Shown here piece after piece: positions 41,170-50,733 of a DNA stretch of 64,000 bases. A program made the position numbers and the translations under genes. The notes beneath the pieces were generated by a model. That model was given only the letters and a program-made list of their open reading frames with translations, ran no database searches and was not told the DNA's origin. This DNA is from an uncultured Bacteroidia bacterium (GTDB taxonomy: Bacteria > Bacteroidota > Bacteroidia > Bacteroidales > UBA932), in NCBI GenBank assembly GCA_902789245.1, contig CADAND010000009.1, positions 22,903 to 86,902 on the forward strand. Direction: 5' to 3'. Numbering within the stretch: position 1 is the first letter of the stretch; each line of letters opens with the position of its first letter.

Positions 41170-43503
41170 ATGAAGAAAGCATTGATTTTCATTTCTTCCG
41201 CACTGCTGGTCGCTGCCTGTTCGGGTGGCGACCCGCAGCTTGGGAAGGCCTCCGTGGATAAGGTCCTCGGAGCGATGACCCTCGAGGAGAAGGTCCATTT
41301 CGTGATCGGCACCGGCATGGCCGGCTTCGGCGATGAGACGGCGACCGCCACCATCGGCGCCACCCGCAAGATCGTGCCCGGCGCCGCCGGTACGACCTAC
41401 CCGATTGAGCGCCTCGGCATCCCCGCCATCGTCCTGGCGGACGGCCCTGCCGGCCTGCGCATCGACCCGACCCGCGAGGGGGAAGACCGCACCTATTACT
41501 GTACGCATTTCCCGATCGGGACCCTGCTCGCCTCCACCTGGAACCAGGAGCTTGTGGAGCAGGTCGGCACCGCGATGGGCGAGGAGGTGCATGAATACGG
41601 CGCCGACGTCTATCTGGCCCCGGCCCTGAACATCCACCGCAACCCGCTGAACGGACGTAATTTCGAGTATTATTCCGAGGATCCCGTGGTGGCCGGAAAG
41701 ACGGCCGCCGCCTATGTGCGCGGCGTCCAGAAGAACGACGTGGGCACCTCCATCAAGCATTTCGCCTACAACAACCAGGAGACCAACCGCACGGGCAACG
41801 ACGCCGTCATCAGCCAGCGCGCCCAGCGCGAGATCTACCTCAAGGGCTTCGAGATCACCGTCAAGGAGGCCGAGCCCTGGACGATTATGACCTCCTACAA
41901 CAAGATCAACGGCACCTACACCTCCCAGAGCCGCGAGCTCGTGACCACCGTCCTGCGCGACGAGTGGGGCTACAAGGGCACCGTGATGACCGACTGGTAC
42001 GGCGGTGACGACGCCGCCGCGCAGATGCGCGCCGGCAACGACATGCTCCAGCCGGGCACCAACCTGCAGTACGAGCAGATCATGGCGGCCCTGAAGGACG
42101 GCTCGCTCAGCGAGGCCGAGCTGGACGTGTGCGTGCGCCGCGTGCTGGAGCTCGTGGCCCGCAGCCCGAAGGCGAAGGGCTATGCCTACAGCAACGCCCC
42201 CGACCTCGCGGCCCATGCCGCCGTGACGCGCCAGAGCGCGCTCGAGGGCATGGTCCTGCTGGAAAACAAGGGTAATGTCTTGCCGCTCAAGGATGTGAAG
42301 AACGTGGCCGTGTTCGGCTGCACTTCCTATGACTTCGTGGCGGGCGGCACCGGTTCCGGCAACGTGAACCGCGCCTACACCGTGTCTCTGCTGGACGGCC
42401 TGAAGAACGCCGGTTTCAACGTGGACGACAGCAAGAAAGACGTCTACCTCAAGCACGTCGCCGACGAGCTGGCGGCCTTCCAGGCCTCCCTCCCGCAGGA
42501 CGGCACGTCCGCCTTCTATCCGACCCCGCGCCCGTCCGAGCTCGTTCCGTCCGCGGCCGAGCTGGCCTCTTCCGCCAGGGCCAACGACATAGCCATCATC
42601 ACTTTCGGCCGCAATTCCGGTGAATTCTTCGACCGCTCCGCGGCCGACTTCGAGCTCTCCGCCAAGGAGCGCAAGCTCCTGCAGGACGTGACCGCCGCCT
42701 TCCACAAGGCCGGCAAGAAGGTCGTCGTGGTGTTGAACATCGGCGGCGTGATCGAGACCGCTTCCTGGAAGAACATCCCCGACGCCGTCCTGCTGGCCTG
42801 GCAGGCCGGACAGGAGGGAGGCAATTCCGTGACCGATATCCTCACCGGCAAGCAGAGCCCGTCGGGCCGCCTGCCGATGACCTTCCCGGTGAACCTGCGC
42901 GACGCCGGCTCCTCCGCCAACTTCCCGATCGACGCCGACACGGGGGTGTACTTCGTCAACCGCCGCGAGGACATCGGCCAGAAGGATGTGGACCGCACGG
43001 TCTACGCCGAGGACATCTACGTGGGCTACCGCTGGTTCGACAAGAAGGACATGGCGGTCTCCTATCCCTTCGGCTACGGCCTGAGCTACACGGGCTTCGG
43101 CTACACGGAGCCTTCCGTGAAGGCCGCGGGCGACGGCTTCGAGGCCAGCGTCAAGGTGACCAACATCGGCTCCGTGGCCGGCAAGGAGGTCGTCCAGCTC
43201 TACGTGAGCGCCCCTGCGGGCGGCCTGGACAAGCCGGTGCGCGAGCTCAAGGCCTACGCCAAGACGCGCGAGCTCCAGCCGGGCGAGAGCGAGGTGGTGA
43301 CCCTGAAGGTCGACGCCTACGGCCTCGCTTCCTTCAACGAAGCCGCCTCCGCCTGGGAGGCCGCTGCGGGCGAGTACACGCTCGCCTTCGGCGCCAGCTC
43401 CCGCGACCTGCGCGAGACGGCGGCCTTCACCCTCGCCGAGGCCAAGTCTTGGCCCGTGAACAATGTGCTTGCTCCCCAGCAGCCGATCCAAAAGCTGCTG
43501 TAA
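41170..43503 (+). CDS. GH3-family beta-glycosidase (lipoprotein paralogue)
   Basis: A 777-residue GH3 enzyme closely related to the upstream one, but with a lipoprotein signal (LVAAC, Cys17) instead of a cleaved one. The nucleophile is Asp275 in GTVMTDWYGGDD. It keeps GTSIKHFAYNNQE and the fibronectin-III-like end (GYRWFDKKDMAVSYPFGYGL). The tandem pair thus puts one soluble periplasmic and one membrane-anchored enzyme in the same operon. Divergence around the Asp (WYGG against WGNK) suggests different substrate preference. Confidence 0.92.
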   Translation: MKKALIFISSALLVAACSGGDPQLGKASVDKVLGAMTLEEKVHFVIGTGMAGFGDETATATIGATRKIVPGAAGTTYPIERLGIPAIVLADGPAGLRIDPTREGEDRTYYCTHFPIGTLLASTWNQELVEQVGTAMGEEVHEYGADVYLAPALNIHRNPLNGRNFEYYSEDPVVAGKTAAAYVRGVQKNDVGTSIKHFAYNNQETNRTGNDAVISQRAQREIYLKGFEITVKEAEPWTIMTSYNKINGTYTSQSRELVTTVLRDEWGYKGTVMTDWYGGDDAAAQMRAGNDMLQPGTNLQYEQIMAALKDGSLSEAELDVCVRRVLELVARSPKAKGYAYSNAPDLAAHAAVTRQSALEGMVLLENKGNVLPLKDVKNVAVFGCTSYDFVAGGTGSGNVNRAYTVSLLDGLKNAGFNVDDSKKDVYLKHVADELAAFQASLPQDGTSAFYPTPRPSELVPSAAELASSARANDIAIITFGRNSGEFFDRSAADFELSAKERKLLQDVTAAFHKAGKKVVVVLNIGGVIETASWKNIPDAVLLAWQAGQEGGNSVTDILTGKQSPSGRLPMTFPVNLRDAGSSANFPIDADTGVYFVNRREDIGQKDVDRTVYAEDIYVGYRWFDKKDMAVSYPFGYGLSYTGFGYTEPSVKAAGDGFEASVKVTNIGSVAGKEVVQLYVSAPAGGLDKPVRELKAYAKTRELQPGESEVVTLKVDAYGLASFNEAASAWEAAAGEYTLAFGASSRDLRETAAFTLAEAKSWPVNNVLAPQQPIQKLL

Positions 43504-43519
43504 TTACTGGTTATTCGTT

Positions 43520-43552
43520 GAAAAGGCCGCCCCCGGGCGGCCTTTTCTTTTT
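43520..43552 (+). terminator. Terminator of the GH3 operon
   Basis: GAAAAGGCCGCC (43520-43531) pairs perfectly with GGCGGCCTTTTC around CCCG, followed by TTTTTC. A strong intrinsic terminator 17 bases after the stop. Confidence 0.9.
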
Positions 43553-43575
43553 CAGGACGACCCCCGAAGGGGGTA

Positions 43576-43607
43576 TTTGCGTTTGGCGAAGATATTTTCT
43601 ACATTTG
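43576..43607 (+). promoter_or_regulatory. Promoter of the aromatic amino acid operon
   Basis: TTTG (43576-43579) and TACATTTG (43600-43607) are 20 bp apart, a full match to the Bacteroidota consensus, 21 nt before the pheA start. No leader peptide or attenuator hairpin fits in this short leader. Confidence 0.7.
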
Positions 43608-43628
43608 TAGGTTAGTTAGTTTTATCCG

Positions 43629-44720
43629 ATGGACAACCTCGAAGAAATCAGAAAGAAGATCGACGCCGTGGACGCGCGGATCGCGCCGCTCTTTGAGCAG
43701 CGCATGGAGCTCGTCCGCGAGGTCACCGCATACAAGACCGCCCATGGGCTCGCCACCTGCGATCCGTCCCGCGAGGACGCGATCCTGCGGCGCGGCGCCG
43801 AGCGGATCCAGGACTGTGATGTCCGTGAATATTACGTCAGCTTCCAGAAGGAAGTGCTGGCGCTCTCGCGCGACTGGCAGCGCCGCCTGAGCAGCGGCCT
43901 GAGGGTTGCCTACAGCGGCGTGCCGGGGGCTTTTGCCTACATCGCCGCCTCGCGCCTGTATCCCGGCGCGCAGCTCGTCTCCTATGACAATTTCGAGCTG
44001 GCCTACCGGGCCTGCGAGACGGGCGAGTGCGACGTGGCGGTGCTGCCCTTCGAGAACAGCTTCGCCGGCGAGGTCTCGTCCGTGACGGACCTGATGTTCT
44101 CCGGCTCGCTCTACGTGAACCAGGTGATGCAGCTGGAGGTCGAGCAGAACCTGCTGGGCCTGCCCGGCGCCGACAAGTCGAAGATCCGCAAGGTCTACAG
44201 CCACCCCCAGGCCCTGGCGCAGTGCGCCGAGTTTATCCAGCGCAACAAGCTGATCACCCGGGAGATGTCCAACACCGCCGTGGCGGCGCAGCGTGTCTCC
44301 CAGAAGCAGGATCCGGCCTGCGCGGCCATCGGCACGGCCGAGGCGGCGGCGCTTTACGGCCTGGAGGTCCTCGAGCCGCGCATCAACACCAGCCGCACCA
44401 ACACGACGCGCTTCGCGGCGTTCTCGCGGATGCTCCGCCTGGACAAGGAGAACAAGGGCAAGATGGACAAGCACTTCATCCTGATGTACACCGTCAAGAA
44501 TGAAGCCGGCGCCCTGGCGCAGACGCTGAACATCATCGGCGCCCACAATTTCAACATGTGCAACCTCCACAGCCGTCCGATGAAGGAGCTGCTGTGGAAT
44601 TACTATTTCTTCGTCGAGCTGGACGGGGACGTGGCGACGGACGAGGGGAGCAGCCTGCTGCAGGAACTCAGTCCGTTGTGCGACCGCCTCAAGCTCGTCG
44701 GCTCTTTCTACACGCGTTAG
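43629..44720 (+). CDS. pheA: Bifunctional chorismate mutase / prephenate dehydratase (P-protein)
   Basis: A 363-residue enzyme for phenylalanine synthesis: chorismate to prephenate to phenylpyruvate. The AroQ-type mutase helices are residues 1-~90 (RKKIDAVDARIAPLFEQRMEL). The dehydratase domain follows (PGAFAYIAASRLYP, PFENSFAGEV) with the substrate motif NTTRFAAFSR. The C-terminal regulatory ACT domain (GALAQTLNIIGAHNFNMCNL, then HSRP) should confer feedback control by phenylalanine. First gene of the operon pheA-aroC-tyrA-DAHP synthase. Confidence 0.95.
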   Translation: MDNLEEIRKKIDAVDARIAPLFEQRMELVREVTAYKTAHGLATCDPSREDAILRRGAERIQDCDVREYYVSFQKEVLALSRDWQRRLSSGLRVAYSGVPGAFAYIAASRLYPGAQLVSYDNFELAYRACETGECDVAVLPFENSFAGEVSSVTDLMFSGSLYVNQVMQLEVEQNLLGLPGADKSKIRKVYSHPQALAQCAEFIQRNKLITREMSNTAVAAQRVSQKQDPACAAIGTAEAAALYGLEVLEPRINTSRTNTTRFAAFSRMLRLDKENKGKMDKHFILMYTVKNEAGALAQTLNIIGAHNFNMCNLHSRPMKELLWNYYFFVELDGDVATDEGSSLLQELSPLCDRLKLVGSFYTR

Positions 44721-44723
44721 CCT

Positions 44724-45815
44724 ATGAAGAATTCCCTCGGAACCAGCGTCATCCTGACGGTCTTCGGCGAGAGCCACGGACCGGCCGTCGGCATTGTGCT
44801 CGACGGCTTGGCCCCGGGATTGCCCGTGGATGAGGCATATATCGCGGAGCAGCTGTCGCGCCGCCGCCCCGCCGGGCCCGCCGATACGGCCCGCGTGGAG
44901 CCGGACCGCTTCCAGCTGGTTAGCGGCGTGTACCGGGGCCGTACGACCGGCACGCCCCTTACGATCCTGATTCCAAACGAGAACGTGCGCAGCAAGGACT
45001 ACGACACCGTGCAGACGGTGGCGCGCCCCGCGCACGCCGACTATACGGCCGAGTGCAAGTACCACGGCTGGCAGGACCCGCGCGGCGGAGGCCATTTCTC
45101 CGGCCGCGTGACGGCCGGCATCGTCGCCGCCGGCGCCATTTGCCGGCAAGCGCTCGAAGCCAGGGGCATCCGCCTGGGCACGCACATCCTGCGCTGCGCC
45201 GGGGTGGAGGACGCGCCGTTCACGGACGTGGCGTCCGAGATCGCCGGCATCGAGGCGAAGCGCTTCCCGCTCATCCTCGACCGCGAGGCGGAGGTGGAGG
45301 CGGCCATCCTCGCCGCCAAGGCCGACCAGGATTCGGTCGGCGGCGTGGTCCAGACCGGCATCTGCGGCCTGCCCGCCGGGCTGGGGGAGCCGTGGTTCGA
45401 TTCGCTGGAAGGCGTGCTCGCCCGGGCGATGTTCGCCGTGGGCGGCGTCAAGGGCATCGAGTTCGGCGACGGCTTCGGCCTGGCCGGGCTGCGCGGCTCG
45501 CAGGCCAACGACCCCTTCCGCATGCGGGACGGGCGCGTGGTCACGGAAAGCAACCGCAACGGCGGCATCAACGGGGGAATCACCAACGGGATGCCTGTCG
45601 TTTTCAATCTCGCCGTCAAGCCGACGCCGTCCATCGCACGGCCGCAGCGGACGGTGGATTATAAGGAAGGAAAAGATGTGGAACTGGCCCTGACCGGGCG
45701 GCACGATCCGGCGATCATCCGGCGGATCTGCCCCGTGGTGACGGCCCTGGTGTCCGTGGTGCTGTGCGACCAGCTCGCGCTGCGCTTCGGCACCGATTAT
45801 CTGGCAGCGAAATGA
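44724..45815 (+). CDS. aroC: Chorismate synthase
   Basis: A 363-residue FMN-dependent enzyme that makes chorismate from EPSP in the last shikimate step. Hallmarks are GESHGPAVGIVLDG near the N-terminus, SRRRPAGP, YHGWQDPRGGGHFSGR and GGINGGITNGMPV. Full length. It begins three bases after the pheA stop and overlaps tyrA by four (ATGA), which places the branch-point supply step between the two branch enzymes. Confidence 0.97.
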   Translation: MKNSLGTSVILTVFGESHGPAVGIVLDGLAPGLPVDEAYIAEQLSRRRPAGPADTARVEPDRFQLVSGVYRGRTTGTPLTILIPNENVRSKDYDTVQTVARPAHADYTAECKYHGWQDPRGGGHFSGRVTAGIVAAGAICRQALEARGIRLGTHILRCAGVEDAPFTDVASEIAGIEAKRFPLILDREAEVEAAILAAKADQDSVGGVVQTGICGLPAGLGEPWFDSLEGVLARAMFAVGGVKGIEFGDGFGLAGLRGSQANDPFRMRDGRVVTESNRNGGINGGITNGMPVVFNLAVKPTPSIARPQRTVDYKEGKDVELALTGRHDPAIIRRICPVVTALVSVVLCDQLALRFGTDYLAAK

Positions 45816-46675
45816 CGAAAGGCTTCATCAATTACCGGAAAATCCTGATTGTCGGCCTCGGCATGATCGGCGGGTCGTACGCCGAGAAGCTCAGCGCGCT
45901 GGGCTTCGAGGTGGGCGCCCTCGTGCGCCGGCAGGAGACGCTGGACTATGCCCTGGCGCACGGGCTCATCGCCCACGGACAGACCGAAGTGACGCGCGAG
46001 TACGTCTCGCAGTTCGACCTGGTGGTCTCCGCCCTGTATCCCAAGGCTTTTGTCGAATGGGTGCGGAAGTACCAGGAGTTCCTGAAGCCGGGCGCCGTGA
46101 TCACGGACGTGACCGGCGTGAAGCGGTCGGTGGTCCCGGCCGTGCAGGAGATCCTGCGTGCGGATGTCGAATTCGTGCCGGCGCACCCGATGGCCGGCCG
46201 CGAGCGATCCGGTGTGGAATTCGCTGACAGCAAGGTCTTTGCGGGTGCCAACTTCATCATCACGCCCACGGAACGCAATACCCCGGAGGGGATCGAACTG
46301 GTGCGCACGCTGGGCTGCATCCTGGGCTTCCGGCACATCGCCGTGCTCACGCCCGAGGCGCACGACGAGATGATCGGCTTCCTCTCGCAGCTCACGCACT
46401 GCATCGCCGTGGCGCTGATGGACTGCAAGGATTCCGAGCACCTGGTGGAGTACACGGGCGACTCCTTCCGCGACCTGACGCGGATCGCCCGGATCAACGA
46501 GAATATGTGGACGGAGCTGTTCCTGGAGAACCGGGACGAGCTGCTGTCGCAGATGGACCTCTTCCTGGAGAAGTTCACGCAGCTGCGTGACGCCCTGGAC
46601 CGGGGGGACGAAGATACCATGAAGGAAATGATGCGCCTGTCGTCGTACCGGCGTTCGTTCTTTGATAAAAAGTAA
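45812..46675 (+). CDS. tyrA: Prephenate dehydrogenase
   Basis: A 287-residue NAD(P)-dependent enzyme that converts prephenate to 4-hydroxyphenylpyruvate for tyrosine. Start is 45812, overlapping the aroC stop; a longer upstream frame is not family-like. A Rossmann domain with GLGMIGGSYAEKL is followed by VTGVKRSVV, the catalytic His in PAHPMAGRERSG, and the all-helical C-terminal domain (LTHCIAVALMD). There is no fused mutase or ACT domain, so the PheA mutase may supply its prephenate. Confidence 0.95.
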   Translation: MTKGFINYRKILIVGLGMIGGSYAEKLSALGFEVGALVRRQETLDYALAHGLIAHGQTEVTREYVSQFDLVVSALYPKAFVEWVRKYQEFLKPGAVITDVTGVKRSVVPAVQEILRADVEFVPAHPMAGRERSGVEFADSKVFAGANFIITPTERNTPEGIELVRTLGCILGFRHIAVLTPEAHDEMIGFLSQLTHCIAVALMDCKDSEHLVEYTGDSFRDLTRIARINENMWTELFLENRDELLSQMDLFLEKFTQLRDALDRGDEDTMKEMMRLSSYRRSFFDKK

Positions 46676-46682
46676 GAAGCGT

Positions 46683-47714
46683 ATGAATATGGTTTTCAAG
46701 CGCAAGCTGCTGATCCCCAAGGAGATCAAGGAGATGTATCCGATCTCTGCGGAAGCCGCGGCAGCCAAGCGCAGCAATGACGAAAGCATCCGGGACGTCC
46801 TGACCGGCGCGAGCCGCAAGCTCCTGCTCGTGATCGGCCCCTGCTCGGCTGACCGGGAGGATGCCGTGATCGAATATATTTCCCGCCTGCGCCCGCTGCA
46901 GGAGCGGGTGGCCGACAAGATCTTGATCGTGCCGCGCATCTATACCAACAAGCCGCGCACGACGGGCCTCGGCTACAAGGGCATGCTGCACCAGCCCAAT
47001 CCGCAGGCGCAGTCCGACATGCTCCGCGGCCTGATCGCCATCCGCAAGCTGCACATGCGCGCCCTGGCCGAGACAGGTTTCTCCTGCGCGGACGAGATGC
47101 TCTACCCGGAGAACCACCGCTTCCTGGACGACCTGCTGTCGTACGTGGCCGTGGGTGCCCGCTCCGTGGAGGACCAGCAGCACCGCATGACCGCGAGCGG
47201 CCTGGACATTCCTGTGGGCATGAAGAACCCGACGGGGGGCGACCTGTCCGTGATGATGAATGCGCTGAAGGCCGCCCAGAGCGCGCACACCTTCATCTAC
47301 CGCAACTGGGAGGTCGAGACTGCCGGCAATCCGCTCTCGCACGCGATCCTGCGCGGCTATGTGGATTCGCACGGGATCTCGCACCCGAACTACCATTACG
47401 AGGACCTGGCGCGTCTGAGCGCCCTGTATGCCGAGAGCGGCCTGCAGAATCCGGGCGTGGTCGTGGACACGAACCACAATAACTCCGGCAAGAAGTACGA
47501 GGAGCAGATCCGCATCGCCAAGGAGGTGCTGCACAGCACCCGCCACAGCGAGCAGATCCGCAATCTGGTCAAGGGCCTGATGGTCGAGTCCTACCTCGAG
47601 GACGGCTGCCAGAAGCCCGACGGCGGTGTCTACGGCAAGTCCATCACCGATCCCTGCCTGGGCTGGGAGAAGACCGAGCGCCTGGTGCTGGACCTGGCCG
47701 AGCTCTGGGTGTAA
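46683..47714 (+). CDS. 3-deoxy-7-phosphoheptulonate (DAHP) synthase, class I
   Basis: A 343-residue first enzyme of the shikimate pathway: PEP and erythrose 4-phosphate to DAHP. Start 46683 (MNMVFKRKLLIPKEIKEMYP) is eight bases after tyrA. It carries VIGPCSADRE, KPRTTGLGYKGML, MKNPTGGDLS and HNNSGKKYEEQ, the metal- and PEP-binding motifs of the AroF/G/H type (type I-alpha). The N-terminal arm resembles the AroFGH regulatory extension. There is no fused chorismate mutase. Its place at the end of the operon puts entry and exit of the pathway under the same promoter. Confidence 0.94.
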   Translation: MNMVFKRKLLIPKEIKEMYPISAEAAAAKRSNDESIRDVLTGASRKLLLVIGPCSADREDAVIEYISRLRPLQERVADKILIVPRIYTNKPRTTGLGYKGMLHQPNPQAQSDMLRGLIAIRKLHMRALAETGFSCADEMLYPENHRFLDDLLSYVAVGARSVEDQQHRMTASGLDIPVGMKNPTGGDLSVMMNALKAAQSAHTFIYRNWEVETAGNPLSHAILRGYVDSHGISHPNYHYEDLARLSALYAESGLQNPGVVVDTNHNNSGKKYEEQIRIAKEVLHSTRHSEQIRNLVKGLMVESYLEDGCQKPDGGVYGKSITDPCLGWEKTERLVLDLAELWV

Positions 47715-49103
47715 TTACCCTAAGATTTTCCGGAAGAGCTTGTAGAGTTTGTAGGGCATGTAGCGGAACGGGAGGTCGAGCCGGCGCGGGGTGATGATGA
47801 CCGCGCGCTCGTGTGTGAAGGCGTCGAAGCTCAGCTTGCCGTGATAGCGGCCCATGCCCGAGTTGCCGACCCCGCCGAAGGGGACCTTCTCGTTGACGAT
47901 GTGCATGATGGTGTCGTTGATGCAGGCGCCGCCCGATGAGGTGTACCGCACGACGGACTTACCGTCGCTCAGTTTCCCGAAGAAATACAGCGCCAGCGGT
48001 TTCTCGCGGCCATTCACGAAATCGACCGCCTCGTCCAGCGTCTCGAAGGTGCAGACCGGCAGGACCGGGCCGAAGATCTCGGTGGTCATCACCGCGGAGT
48101 CCGGCGCCGGGTCCAGGATGACCGTGGGCTCGATGTAGCGCGTGGCCGGGTCGGTCTTGCCGCCGCGCACGGTGCCGGAGGCCTCCGGGCCGGAGATGTA
48201 GGACGCGACGCGGGCGAAGGCCTTGTCGCTGACCATGCGCACGAAGTGCTCCGTCTCCTGGGGATCCTCGCCCAGCAAGGCATGGACCTGGCGGAGGTAT
48301 TCATCCACGAAAGCATCCCGTATCTTCTTATCAATCAAGACGTAGTCCGGCGCAATGCAGGTCTGGCCGGCGTTCAGGGCCTTGCCCCAGGCGATACGCC
48401 TGGCGGCCAGGCGGATGTCGGCGTCGGACGTGATGATGCAGGGGCTCTTGCCGCCCAGCTCCAGCACCACGGGGGTGAGGTTCCTGGCGGCGGCCGCCAT
48501 CACGGTGCGGCCCAGGACCGGGCTGCCGGTGAAAAAGATGATGTCCCAGCGCTCCGCGAGCAGCTGCGTGTTCACCTCCCGGTTGCCCTGGACGACGGCG
48601 ATGTAGCGCTCGTCGAAGGTCTGCGAGATCATTTCCCCGATCACGCGCGAGACGTTCGGGACGTAGGGCGAGGGCTTCAGCATGGCCGTGCAGCCGGCGG
48701 AGATGGCGCCCACGAGCGGATTGAGCAGCAGCTGGAAGGGATAATTCCACGGCGCGATGATGAGCGCGCTGCCCAGCGGCTCCGTGACGATGCGGCTGCG
48801 CGAGGGCAGCATCTGCATCGGCGTGGGCTTGCACTTCGTGCGTGCCCAGCGGGACAGGTGGCGCAGGTGGCCCCGGATCTCGCCGGTCACGAGGCTGACT
48901 TCCGTCAGGAAGGCCTCCTGCTCGGACTTGTGCAGGTCGGTCCACAGGGCCTCGTAGAGCGGCTTTTCCCACTGCTGGATGGCAGCGAGCAGCTTGCGGA
49001 GCATCTCCTTGCGGAAATGCAGGTCGCGGGTGATGCCGGAGGCGAAATACTGGCGCTGGAGCTCGTTCAGCTCACGGATGCGTGCGGGGTCGGTGTTGGT
49101 CAT
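47715..49103 (-). CDS. Aldehyde dehydrogenase (class 3/fatty-aldehyde-like)
   Basis: A 462-residue NAD(P)-dependent aldehyde dehydrogenase. It has APWNYPFQL (~118), FTGSPVLGR (cofactor), the general base Glu215 in LELGGKSP and the nucleophile Cys249 in NAGQTCIAPDY. The C-terminus continues as a basic, amphipathic stretch (FRYMPYKLYKLFRKIL) as in class-3 fatty aldehyde dehydrogenases, which suggests membrane contact. It is the last gene of a run with an acyl-CoA synthetase, an acyltransferase and an aminotransferase. Its stop abuts the DAHP synthase stop. Confidence 0.9.
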   Translation of the reverse strand: MTNTDPARIRELNELQRQYFASGITRDLHFRKEMLRKLLAAIQQWEKPLYEALWTDLHKSEQEAFLTEVSLVTGEIRGHLRHLSRWARTKCKPTPMQMLPSRSRIVTEPLGSALIIAPWNYPFQLLLNPLVGAISAGCTAMLKPSPYVPNVSRVIGEMISQTFDERYIAVVQGNREVNTQLLAERWDIIFFTGSPVLGRTVMAAAARNLTPVVLELGGKSPCIITSDADIRLAARRIAWGKALNAGQTCIAPDYVLIDKKIRDAFVDEYLRQVHALLGEDPQETEHFVRMVSDKAFARVASYISGPEASGTVRGGKTDPATRYIEPTVILDPAPDSAVMTTEIFGPVLPVCTFETLDEAVDFVNGREKPLALYFFGKLSDGKSVVRYTSSGGACINDTIMHIVNEKVPFGGVGNSGMGRYHGKLSFDAFTHERAVIITPRRLDLPFRYMPYKLYKLFRKILG

Positions 49104-49119
49104 GTATGCGAAATGACTA

Positions 49120-50733
49120 CTACTTCTTCTCGTACAGGAAGCGGCGGATCTTGTGGGTCGCCGTTTTGCTGAAGGGCTCCTTCTGAATCTCGACGTCCTT
49201 GATCTTGGAGAAGCGGCTGACCTTCTCGTTGACGAAGTCGAGGACGGCCTGGCGCTTCTTCTCCATATCTTCGATGAAGCGGTCCTGGCCTTCGAGGTTC
49301 CAGTCCAGCACGTTGTCCTCGAACTTGACCAGGGCGATCAGCTGGCCGTTGCGCTGGATGACCAGCGACTCGCCGATGCCGTCGAAGCTGTTGATCACGT
49401 GCTCGATCTCCTCGGGATAGATGTTCTCGCCGGAGGCGCCCACGATCATGTTGCGCAGGCGGCCGCGGATGGAGAAGCGGCCCTTGGCGTCCATCGCGGC
49501 GAGGTCGCCGGTGCGGAACCAGCCGTCCTGGCTGAGGACGGACTGCGTGCGCTCGTAATCCTTGTAGTAGCCCATCATCACGTTCGGACCCTTGACGATG
49601 ATCTCGCCCAGGCCCGTCTCGGGATTGACGTCCGCCAGGCGCACCTGCGCGCCGTGGGTGGCGCGGCCGGTGGAGCCGACGTGGGTCTTGAACGGCGGGG
49701 CCGCGCAGACGAGCGGCGCGCACTCCGTGAGGCCGAAGCCGATGCCGTAGGGGAAGCTGGCGCGGTGCAGGAAGGTCTCCACCTCGGGGTCGAGCTTGGC
49801 GCCGCCGATGCCGAAGAAATGCAGGCGGCCGCCGAAGATCTTCTTCAGCTTGATACCGACCAGCCAGGCCAGCGTGCGCGGGGCGTACTTCTCCAGGTGG
49901 GAGAGGAACTTGCTGCCGCGGATGGTGGGGATGATGCTGGTCTTGTACATCTTCTCGATGATGAGTGGCACGGAGAGCATCGTCGTGGGACGGATCTCCG
50001 CGAGGGTCTGCTTGAGGATGGTCGGGGTGGGGACGCGCCGCAGGTAACAGACGCGGGCGCCGACGGAGTACGGGTACAGCAGGCCGAGGGTCATCTCGTA
50101 GGTGTGCGCCATCGGGAGGATGGACAGGAAGACGGAATGCTTGTTCTCGTGCTGGGCGTACCAGGAGTCGAGGACCGACGCGCAGAAGTTGCGGTGGCTG
50201 AGCATCACGCCTTTCGGCGAACCGGTGGTGCCGGACGTATAGATGATGGCGGCCATGTCCATGGGGTTGGGCGTGGCCACGCGGCCGTCGCAGGTGAAGG
50301 CCGTGTCCTCGTGCTTGATGAACTCGAAGGTGTCGATGTCGATCACCAGGCTGAGCTTGGCCAGTGCCGCGTCGCTCACCTTCTTGAGCTGGCGGCGGGA
50401 GACGAAGAGGGCCTTGGACCCGGAGTGGCTCAGGATGCTCTCTACTTCGCTGGATGATAATTCGTTAAGCATCGGCACAGCAACGCGCCCGTAGGCGACG
50501 GTGGCAAAGAAAGCGATGCCCCAGTGGGGCCCGTTTTCAGAGAGGATGGCCACCTTGTCGGAGGCGCTGATGCCGAAGTTGGAGAGGATGCGCGACAGGT
50601 TGTCGCAGGTCTCCCGGTAACGGGCGTAGGTGTATGACTGCTGTCCGTCTGTATATTCGGCCGCAGTCCGGTTCGCGTACTTCGCAGAAGCGTAGTCGTA
50701 CAGATCGGAGAGGGTCTTGAAATCGTGTCGCAT
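49120..50733 (-). CDS. Long-chain acyl-CoA synthetase-type AMP-binding enzyme
   Basis: A 537-residue ANL-superfamily ligase that activates a fatty acid as acyl-AMP and then the CoA thioester. The P-loop is IIYTSGTTGSPKGVM. Then come GFGLTECAPL (A5), the A7 Asp in GWFRTGDLAAMD, RLRNMIVGASGENIYP (A8), and the C-terminal Lys in FSKTATHKIRR (A10), so all catalytic features are present. It shares a base with the acyltransferase stop (TAATG) and lies 16 bases before the aldehyde dehydrogenase gene, which supports joint fatty acyl or aldehyde metabolism. Confidence 0.92.
   Translation of the reverse strand: MRHDFKTLSDLYDYASAKYANRTAAEYTDGQQSYTYARYRETCDNLSRILSNFGISASDKVAILSENGPHWGIAFFATVAYGRVAVPMLNELSSSEVESILSHSGSKALFVSRRQLKKVSDAALAKLSLVIDIDTFEFIKHEDTAFTCDGRVATPNPMDMAAIIYTSGTTGSPKGVMLSHRNFCASVLDSWYAQHENKHSVFLSILPMAHTYEMTLGLLYPYSVGARVCYLRRVPTPTILKQTLAEIRPTTMLSVPLIIEKMYKTSIIPTIRGSKFLSHLEKYAPRTLAWLVGIKLKKIFGGRLHFFGIGGAKLDPEVETFLHRASFPYGIGFGLTECAPLVCAAPPFKTHVGSTGRATHGAQVRLADVNPETGLGEIIVKGPNVMMGYYKDYERTQSVLSQDGWFRTGDLAAMDAKGRFSIRGRLRNMIVGASGENIYPEEIEHVINSFDGIGESLVIQRNGQLIALVKFEDNVLDWNLEGQDRFIEDMEKKRQAVLDFVNEKVSRFSKIKDVEIQKEPFSKTATHKIRRFLYEKK

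Noticed and set aside
41140-43491. A 783-codon open frame antisense to the second GH3 gene
   Set aside because: No family-like sequence, and the sense strand codes for a complete GH3 enzyme.
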